Assembly (NCBI RefSeq): GCF_964355755.1
Contig: NC_092677.1
Span: 19,438,101 to 19,502,100 of the forward strand
Direction of reading: 5' to 3'
DNA from: Antedon mediterranea
Taxonomy: Eukaryota; Echinodermata; Crinoidea; Comatulida; Antedonidae
Length of the DNA: 64,000 bases
The notes beneath the pieces are model-generated. The model was not told where the DNA came from, searched no databases, and saw only the letters and a list, made by a program, of their open reading frames with translations. The position numbers and the translations under genes are program-made. Shown one piece after another: positions 33,311-43,700 of this stretch. How positions within the stretch are numbered: the stretch's first letter is position 1; the number at the start of each line of letters is the position of its first letter.

Positions 33311-33542
33311 ACGAAAAAAGTAATGCCTTATTATTTTGTTCTACCATGGAGCTATAAAATTAGATAGCTTCATAGTTCTACTACTAAAACACGTAAAATA
33401 AAAGGATAACAAATCAATAATCACTATATTTTCAATTGATATCATTCGTATCCAGCTTTCTCTGTTGTTAAAACAACCATGATGATGAAATTACATGATT
33501 TTTTGTTATTGTGACTTCAAAATTAACTATAGTAATGTAATT

Positions 33543-33590
33543 ACCATCAATTACGCAATTCAGACCGGAATAACCAACATCACAATGATC
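33543..33590 (-). pseudogene. Half EGF exon
   Basis: Encodes 'CDVGYSGLNCVID' followed by a donor (ATG|GTAATT), i.e. the 3' half of an EGF exon like that at 41523-41636. Its 5' half is lost at the junction with the segmental duplication (ATGATCATTTATAA). Confidence 0.65.
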
Positions 33591-34345
33591 ATTTATAAAG
33601 ATAAAAATTTAAACAAAAAGGGCAAAGATGCAGTTAATGAAAAAAAGGAGGTAATATGGAAAACAAAGTGAGTGAGACAGATGACATTAATGTGAATAAA
33701 GTGGTGTTTACGCCACAAAAAAGAAAACATAATAAAGCACATTGCCACAAAAACGAAACTTGACAAACAATAAGTTACAGCATACAGTTACAAACGTGAA
33801 AGTAAATAATGATTGTATATAAGTATTATCGGTATTTAGGCATATGTATACAGTATTCTAAATAATATGCAACGTACAAACAAACACAAGTTTTAATAAT
33901 AAGAAATATGATGACCAGAATTATAATTTTCTGTACAGTAGGCCTACCGGTACCAGTTTTGGTCCATTAACATAGTGTCAAATATTACAATATACTGGGT
34001 AATACAGTAAGTAATATCAACCACACACCAAATTCAAACTCCGCAATTGCTATCGAGTTTGTATTAAACTCAATTCTGTTTATTATATAATTTTCATAAA
34101 ATACATAGTAATCGTGTTGATCTGAGACTACGGCACAATACAATACAAACAAATTACAACATCCTTGACACATCATTCGGTGCTCTAATGGAACATGGAT
34201 AAAAACTATTACGGAATCCATTTATGCGGGAGGTGATTAATCGGAAGCGTCTGCCGCTCCTAAGAAAATGGGATGGGTTGGGATGATTGGGTCATTGATT
34301 ACAATACAATACGAATACGTTTATTCATCAAATCATAATATGTAC
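33585..34345. repeat. Segmental duplication, copy 2 (empty sites)
   Basis: Duplicate of 30488-32500 without the two LINE fragments. It lies just downstream of gene C's stop codon. A stretch of about 80 bp present near 30545-30625 is also missing here. Confidence 0.85.
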
Positions 34346-34522
34346 AGTGTTTAGAAAAATGGAAAATGATGACATAGAGTCTCAGGAAACCAGGAAGGTT
34401 TGTATGAAAGAGACCTCAGATTACTTTAAAAAAGTAATTAAAATGGTATATATAAATTACATTAGGAATTACAAACGTGGTAGATATACATGGGTATCCC
34501 AGGAAGTATAATCTATATTCAA
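34346..34522. other. Probable gene C 3' UTR
   Basis: Short AT-rich stretch between the gene C stop codon and the segmental duplication. Likely untranslated sequence. Confidence 0.35.
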
Positions 34523-34742
34523 TTATTTACTCAACGGTTTCAAATCAGTATATGTTTGTTCCACTGATAAATGAATGTGAAGATCTTGATATTCAGGACT
34601 AACCCTCTTTCCAGACTTGGACAGTGGTGGTAGCGCTGCAACATTACTAATAGTTGAAATAGCAACATTTTCATAAGTAGCCATATTCATTCCTGTAGTA
34701 GGCATATCGTTCATTCGTTTGTTCTTCATGTAAACATACGAC
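34523..34742 (-). CDS. Gene C cytoplasmic-tail exon
   Basis: Acceptor TTTTATATAG|G, phase 2 entry completing Arg after the TM helix; the stop is at 34523-34525. It encodes about 72 residues starting SYVYMKNKRMND. Tyrosine motifs: 'ATYENVAI', 'PEYQDLHIHL' and 'QTYTDLKPL'. The last two are YxxL boxes nine residues apart, close to the 6-8 spacing of an ITAM (with Glu three before the last Tyr), and each is also a possible hemITAM. No enzymatic domain. Confidence 0.75.
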
Positions 34743-37700
34743 CTATATAAAATGTGTTTGTAGCTTGTCATGATTATAATTGTCGTAGAAGAAAAGTGAT
34801 TTCATAATTTTGTTTAAAGCCACCAAGCAATAAAGCTACCAAGCAATAAAGCTAAAATCAATACGATAAAAACTGTAAAGATTAGAAAGTACACGAGGGT
34901 GCCACAAGTACGTATTCATTACTGTAGTAGGCCTATAGTTCATTCATGGGTGCCACAGATTGATCCAATTGATACAATATAAATTAGTATATTAAAATAT
35001 TACTCTAGTAAAATTAATAGTATATTGTACATAAACAATACCTGAAAGTGAAATATCAATTACCTGTAAATGATGACTGCCAGCACGACGAGTACAACAA
35101 TGATAGGAAAAGTGATTATCATAGTTTTTAAATCTTCAAATGAAGTAGAATACAATTGAACTAAAGTGTACGCATTAAATCCGTTACTTGAAATTGCCGG
35201 CCACACAGGCACAGAGAAAAACTAAAGAGTTTTTTCGAAAACACTATACTTAAACAGAAATAACATGTTAAGCATTTTCTATTACTTACATTTCTCGCCA
35301 CATAGCGTTCCTGAATACCCTGCCTCACAAGTGCATTGGTAGAAAGAGCTATTCTGGCGAACACATGCACCATTGTTAGAGCATGATACGTTGGCACAAA
35401 CTAAGAAATACAGTATTAATAAAATACAAATTATTATGTTTCCATGTATTATCTTTATGTAAGATAATAATGAGTAGTACAACCCATAATCACCTTATTG
35501 TATAATCATTTAATTATTTTTTTTTTTTTTTTTTTATTTCATCATATAATACATTACAAAGGAAAAACATAATCAAATAAAAAATTAAAATAAAAAGCAA
35601 CAAACAAAAACAACAAAGATATCCATCTAACAAATTAAATAAAGGTTCATAAAAATTATTCTACTCTATAAACCATTTTATATTTGATTTATAAATTCTT
35701 CTAATTTTATCCATTTTCTATTAAAAATACTGTCCTCAAAATTCTGATGATAAATAAATTTTTCTGTTTCATAAAACCTTTTTAACTCGTTCATAACCAT
35801 TCTGATAGTTGGCTTACATTTAACTAGTTTACATTTATAAATAAATGATTTTACAATTAGAATAATTGCATTAATGGCTTTTAAATTAAAAAACTGATGC
35901 GCATCTTGGTATCCGAAAATTATGCTCTCTTTACTAAAAATAAATTGCACTCCAGTTTTTTCTGAAATTTTTTCCTGGAGGAGGTTCCATATCCTTTTTA
36001 CTATTGGAAAATTACAGAACAAATGCTGAATGGTTTCAATTTTACCATCTCCAAATGAGCACATTGAAGTTTCTTTTATATTCATTTTAAATAATTGTTC
36101 ATTTGTTGCAATTATTCTATTTACAATTTTATATTGAAAATATATTAAAGCAATATTCATTGTACACGTATGTGGAGCTAGGTAGATTGTTTTCCATTGT
36201 TCGTTATTGAATACAAATTTATTTTCTGCCCATTTCTTTTGTGCTTTCCATGATTTAAACATTGAGTTATTTAAAACATCATAAAAAATACGACATCCCT
36301 TTCTTTGTTGAAAGAGTACTTTTATGTGAAATGGAATATCTGGCAAAACTGTTTTTTTAATTTCACATATCATTAAATTGTTAAATTTTTCCCTAAGAAG
36401 CCTTTTTAATCCTATTAATTTTATATAATTTATCTTAATACCATAGGTATCTTCGACTTCTTTTTTATTCATAAATTGCCCATTGCTGTTAAACAAATCA
36501 TTAACAAACAAAATACCTGCTTTTTCCCAATTTCCATATCTTATACATTCGTTGCCTATTCTTATTACTTCATTATTCCAAATTTGCATTCGTAATAGCT
36601 CGTCAACAGACTTTGGATAATGAATAGAAATAAAATTACTCCATGCATCTATTACCTCTTTCCAGAAGAGAATTTTAACATTATCTCTAATGCTGGACAG
36701 ACGTTTACAATTCGTTTCAAGTTGCATAGAGTTAGACAAATTTGTTATGTACTTAAATAGCTTAAATATTGGGTTGTCTTCGGATTTATTCTACGCAACC
36801 AAGTTATTTTTAATGACATAAAAAAAAAGTTCAAATCTACCATTCTTAATCCACCATGTAAGTAATCACTTTTCATCTGATGCCGGTTTATTTTATCAGG
36901 TTTGTTTTGCCAAATAAAACGAAAAAATAAATTATTAAGACGTACTACGTATTCATTTGATGGGTTCGGTAAGGACATGATCATATGAATGAGTTTTGGT
37001 AACAAGAGTGATTTAATAATAGTTATTTTACCAATTACTGTCAAGTTTCTTTTAGACCATTGGTTTATCATACGCTCTATCGTTAAAAACACTCTTTCAT
37101 AGTTTACATTAATCATTTGAACTGCATCTAATGAAAAGTCAATACCTAAAATTGAAAATATGGCATTGCCTATCCAGTTTATCTTTTTTCTTGTTTTTAA
37201 CCTTACATTGCTACCTCTCTTACTACCTATCCATACAACTTTTGTTTTTTCTTCATTTATTCTTAAACCGGAAATACTCTCGTATGTATCCAGTGTATCG
37301 AGTGTTGCATGCAGTGATGCTTCAGACCCATCAAGTATAATGGTAGTGTCGTCTGCATATTGAGATATTGTATATTCCTTATCTCTAATTTTAACTCCCT
37401 TAATTAGTTTGTTTTGCTTTATTAAATTATTCAATATTTCTGCACAAATTATAAAAATATATGGAGAAAGAGGGTCTCCTTGTCTACAGCCTCTTTCAAT
37501 TTTAAAACGATTTGACATAGCACCGTTAACATTAACTGAGGAATACATTTCCGAATAAAAAATTGTAATCCACCTTCTAATAGACTCGCCAAAGTTAAAC
37601 ATTTCCATGGCTCTATCAATGAATATATGTGAAACAGAGTCGAAGGCTTTTTCGAAGTCAATTAATAATAGCATACCGGGAATCTTTAACTGTTCACTAA

Positions 37701-40700
37701 GACATATAATGTCATTCATTAGTCTAATATTTTCGCCAATAAATCTATCTGGCATAAAACCGTTTTGCTCTCTACTTATAATATGACTTAATACATTCTT
37801 TATTCGATTAGCTATACATCCAGACGCTAACTTATAGGTGATGCTTAATAGTGATATAGGTCGCCAATTTTTTAGAAGGTCCCTTGGTTTATTCGGTTTA
37901 GGTATAAGCGTTATGATTCCAATTTGTTGAGATTGAGATAGTTTTCCGTTCTTATACACCCAATCGAGCATTCTAACTAAATAACCACTAATATTAATCC
38001 AGAAAAATTTAAAGAATTCGGCGGAGAAACCATCTTGTCCGGGACTTTTATTGTTTTTCATATTTTTAAGAACTTGTAATATTTCATCAATTGTTAATGG
38101 CCCTTCAATTTCCTCCTTTTGTTTTTGTGATAATTTTGTCATACTATTTTTTTCAAATATTGTTTTCATAGTTACAAGATCAATTTTAACGTCTTTGTTT
38201 TTGTACAATTTGTTATAATAACTTTCTACATTCTTTATAATTTGTTTATTATCAGTTATATCCTGACACATTTCCCTCCTAATTTTATTCAAACTTTTAT
38301 TTACAATCTTTTTTTTCTCCAAATTAAGGAAGAAAGAAGATGGTTTTTCCCCTTGTTCCACCAACTGAGCTCGCGATCTCAGCATGATCCCTTCAATTTT
38401 AACCATACGTAATTGTTGTAATTCAATCTTTATGGAATTTAGCTCTTCAATATTGTTGTCCATTTCTGGACCAATTTGAAGTTCATCCATCTTTCTTTCA
38501 ATTACATTAATTTTATCTTCTAATTCTTTTTCTCGCTTTTCATTTTCTTTTTTTAACCTTGAGGAGAACGAAATTGTTTTGCCTCTTATTCCTAAGAGCA
38601 ACATTTCAAAAAATAATGCATCATTAATAGAAAGGGACAAATCTGAGACTGGGATATCTTTAATTGTGTCTCTTTTGTATGGCGACGCAGCATATAGTTC
38701 TGTAATTGTTTGGATTTCTTTTTTAACTATTTTAACATATTCCTCATTTCTTAACAAGCTATTATTGAACTTCAATTAGGTGATTCTATCTTTTTCATTT
38801 AATTATGATCAATACTATACTATTCTAATAATAATATTATTGTGATGAAAGTTTACCATCTATGGTGCACTGATTTCCAGAAAATCCCGTGACACACTCA
38901 CAAACGTAGCCGTATGCCACTGGAACACATGTTCCTGAATTATAACAGGGATCACTTGCAGATGCTAAAATATTCAGTAATTATGTTTCAATTACTATTC
39001 AATCTCACAACTATATATATATATATATATAGGGCCTACATCAAATGCTCTGCTATTGGCATTAGAATTCACGGGAAGTAATAATAATAGAAAGTAATTT
39101 TATGTTTTACCATGTACAATGTAATGTCTTTGGAAACTCAGCATTAAAGCCCTCTTTGGCTTACTTGAGATTCCACGCATAAACAAAGACTTACCAAGAT
39201 TTTTAGTATGATCTTTAGTTTTTTCTTACTTTATGTGGAACAATAACAAATAAAAATGGAAATAATGTTTCAATAACCTGTTACCGTTTAAATGACAATA
39301 CGGGGCACTTTTTTTATGTAATTTTTGAGAATTGTAGTAAAATTTTCATACTTTTCAGGTGTACATTATCATCAACTGTTAATAAATTTGAACTTACCGT
39401 ACATCTCACAATAATCACCTACATATCCAATTTGACAGGCGCATGACGAACTAATTTGGCCCCTGATACACGTTGACCCTTTCTGACACGTGTTGTTGGC
39501 GCAAACTAAAGGGAAAAACACAGCACTATTTCGTGATTCTACGCGTTTCGTATACAAACTCATTATAGCAACATTATAGGCCGAAACCTTAGTAAAAGGT
39601 TCTCATCAAAATGTACTATAGTCTGTATTTTTAATTAGAAAATCAACATCGTAAGCAAAATTAACTTTAATATTTTCTACATCCACTAACTCACGTGGTT
39701 GCCACTTCAAGTGGAATGTCATACCATAACTACATGATTGGGACAGTAAAGGTAAACTAAGGTAGCTGCATGAGTTTAAGAGAACGTCTTTATACGGAGT
39801 TATACCATATTACATATTATATACATTATCATATTTTAAAACGTATTGCAGTTTACCATCATCTTGACACATTGTTCCAAAATAACCAACTCCACAAAAA
39901 CAAGTACTGTATACCGACTACCTGGACCTCTAGCGCATACTCCAAAATTAAGACATGGGTTAGGCTTACATGCTGAAGAAAATTGGAGACACAACAACAA
40001 TGTTACTACAGACATTATGTTTCTTCATTCATTATTGGAATTTCATTTTTGTATGATCTATTATTATTTTATACTGGGTAGCCTCTTCAGTCAAAGACTG
40101 TTCTCTCCGAGGTCCCAGTTATGATCAGTGGCTGCGTGTGGTAACCCCCTACTCGTCTCGAAAGATGTACTAGGTTCTGCACATGCACTGGACCTATTGT
40201 AACAGTATATAGACTCATTCTACCACCAGAACTATGGAGCATGGAACTCTTGCCGATGTTATGGCTACGTAATTACGGTTCCACTGTCTTATAGAAATTG
40301 TTTGACTTAAAATTATAAGTTAACGTTCAACAAATTCCAATAATCAATTTTAATTGATTTTCTTCTCGTAGGTACTTACCATCATGTTGGCACATTTCTC
40401 CTGAAAAACCAATACTACATCTGCAATTAAAGCCACTACCAGGACCCCGAATACATGTACCATTATTGGTACATGGGTTTGAAGCACATGCTATTAAAAG
40501 AACAGAGCTTACTTATTAAATCAACACAGATATTGTACAACAATAAACAACAACAATCCAAACTATACAAAAAATTTAACCGGTTTTAGAGTTTTTAATT
40601 TGAAACACTACAGTACTGCTTAAACGCTCCTAATACCACTCACATTGTTCATAATTTTAGATACATGTAGTGGCAAGATTCCTGTTCAAAAGAATTGTTC

Positions 40701-43700
40701 ATTGTGATTTGCATTGTTTTTTCATTAATTCTTTGCTTAATGTTGAACACCTTTATCTAAATTACTATAGAACAAAACTGTAATTGCACGGCGTAGCGTG
40801 TGGCAGTTCAGTTCTTTTTGCTATTTGAAACAGGCGGTTCGTAATGGTCATTGGTAGTACTGTAGTACTATACGAATTAATTAAAATGAAATCGTTCCCA
40901 AATGATTTGTCATTTGTTGCTGTCTACGTGAATTTTAGGTTGAATTGGTAACGTTGTTTGAAACGATTCCCATTGGCCCAAAGTGCCAGATGCAAATGTG
41001 AACTCAATGCTTTACTCATATTGCTGATATGAAATTATTATAGAATTGTGTTACTGAATGTGTTCATTGTGTAACAAGACAGGTATATTTAAGCCTAAAG
41101 TATTCTACTTTGGTCAATAAAATGTAGTAAACAATACCATCATGTTCGAAAGTTTCTCCAGAATAACCAATATCACAATTACAACGATATTCACTCACTG
41201 GAATTCGATCACAGGTACCAACATTTAAACATGGATTTGGAACGCATGCTTCAAATAAGAAAATAAATCAATTAAAAATTCTTTCTGCTAAATAATTAAT
41301 ACAATTTAAGATTAAAAACAATACTTTAGAATATATTAATATTAATACTACTATTAATACTACTACTATTAATTTTTCATCTGATATTATTCATATCCAG
41401 TTTTACTCTATCATTACTATGGTTGCAAAGGTAAGCTTGATTCATGATTTGTAACTTGTTTTTATTTTGTAACTTGTTTTTATTGTGTAACTTAAGGAAT
41501 AAATAAAATATAAATAAAATACCATCAATTTCGCAATTTTCTCCAGAATAACCGACTCCACAGTCACACGTATACTGACTTCCAGAACCCGATCGAACGC
41601 ACGTTCCAGAATTTAAGCATGGACTTGGTACACAAGCTAGAAGAGAGATAAGGCCTATAAGTTACTGTTAAATTAGTTTAATGATTAAGATTATCGGATG
41701 GTATTTTGACGAAAGTACATGACTAGGCATATAGTGCTAATACTATCTAATAAAATCTCTTAATACCAGATCCTTTTAATGAAAACTGCACGTGTTATCC
41801 TCAATCTAGAAAAAGACTACGTAGAAGTTGGTATTAAATATTATTTTAATATTACAGCATTTACTAAACGAGTCATCCTGTTTTTACTTAATCGCAATGT
41901 TTTACCATGTTCATTCACATGCGTGTTTATCGAATAGTGATGTTAGAGTTGAGTACCGGACTGTTTAACATTCACAAAACATTATTTATCATTCTTTAAA
42001 AATGGAATTCAATAAAAGAAACACTTACTGTTGAGGCTAGCCCGTTGTATTTGAAAGAGTTCTATCTATTCAATTCCAATGTTGTTGTTTATTGATGTTG
42101 TGTTTTTTTTTTGTATTTTAGTAGTATACTATAAATACCCTTTATGTTATGGATACGTTGTAAAAAGCTCCGTGGGGTATTTATAAGTTAACAACAAATT
42201 TGTATTGATATACTCTACTCTTTATAACATAGTTGATGAAGGGAACTTTAAACAAGTTGACAAAGGCTATATTGTATAATATTATTCTGTGTATTACAGA
42301 CTCATACGTCACCATCGTCTTGACGGCTAAGTCCATGAATATATTTATCTAGACATATTATGCACGACGGTCCACTGCTTTTTGATCTTACTACAAATTT
42401 CATTATAACAAAGATTTGGATTACAGGTTATATCAAACAAAATAATAATTGTATTATAACAACACCTGCCAATACCATTCAAAATAATATAATACACAAA
42501 TCAAACTTCTTACCGTCGTCACATGTGTATCCACTGCCCGGACCTCGAATACAACTTCCAGAATTATAACAAGGATGATTCGGACTAAAGGCTAAATAAT
42601 TATAATAATAACGGTTGACAATACTATAATACAGTGATTGCAGATAGTATGTACAATTAGTTAAGAACATGTTCCAATCCGTTTATCCGTTCCCCTACTG
42701 TAAGTGCAGTACCATATAACTCTACAACATTGCAAATGTACGAAAGCCATTACATTCCGTTGTTCAAACGAATTAGTAAACCGGCGTTTGAACGGATTAT
42801 ACACATTAAAACATACTTAAAATGGCACTTATAGGCTTTCGTAGACATGTGGAAGAACAATATTATTACCTCCGCCAAGGAGGTTATGTTTTCACCCCTG
42901 TATGTTTGTGTGTGTGTTTGTTTGTGTGTGTGTGTGTGTGTGGGTGTGTTTGTGTGTGTGTCTGTGAACAGCCTGGAGGCCACAGTTTTTATCCGATTCT
43001 AACCAAATTTGGACACAATGATCTATGCCCAAAAAGCTCGGACGAGTTCGAATTTGAGGGGGAAAGGTCATAGGTCAAGGTCACAACTAACAAAAAACTA
43101 TTTTACTGCCTATAGACCACAGTTTTGATCCGATTCTCACCAAACTTAGCCACAATGATCAATGACACATCATATAATTGTGGTTAAATTTTGAAGGGTC
43201 AGGGTCAAAGATCAAGGTTCACAAAAAAAAAAAGAAATTTAAAAAAAATAATTTAAAAAAAACCCCTCAGTGGGACTTGAACCAGCGATCTCAACTGTGA
43301 GAGGCTGGATACATAACCATTACACCACACTGTCATCCACAACTTCGTAGTGTGCAGTTAACATATTTACACTTAGAACTAATAAAAAAAAATGTAAAAA
43401 AAAAATATTCAGGGGGCATTTCATGTAGGGGAATTTTACAGTAGGCGGAGGTTTGTACTCTCGGAGTACCCTCTAGTTTACTATTTAATTACTGGATACA
43501 GCTCATACTGCTTTACCGTCTTTGACTACAATTTCCTGATTTATAACATGAGATGGTGGGACCAGCCTTAATCAAAGATTGTATCTACTCTATAACGACG
43601 TGCCAATAGAAATCAACTCGATCCTGAATATCCATCTGTGCAGTCACACGTATATTCACTTTATGGACCTCGAATACACATTTCAGAATTACAAGGATTC

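Larger units (their letters stand above)
35518..38794 (-). mobile_element. L1/Tx1-like LINE inserted in gene C intron, 12-bp target duplication
   Basis: 3.28-kb 5'-truncated non-LTR element, transcribed in the same direction as gene C. Target duplication TCATTTAATTAT lies at 35506-35517 and 38795-38806. The 3' end has a poly-A tail (a T run on the plus strand, 35518-35535). It contains the RT-bearing ORF2 in two frames (36745-38775 and 35678-36739). It lacks the endonuclease, so it arrived truncated. Confidence 0.9.

Noticed and set aside
42750-43073. Frames with Thr-His or Val-Cys repeats
   Set aside because: Translation of a (GT)n microsatellite within a repeat element.
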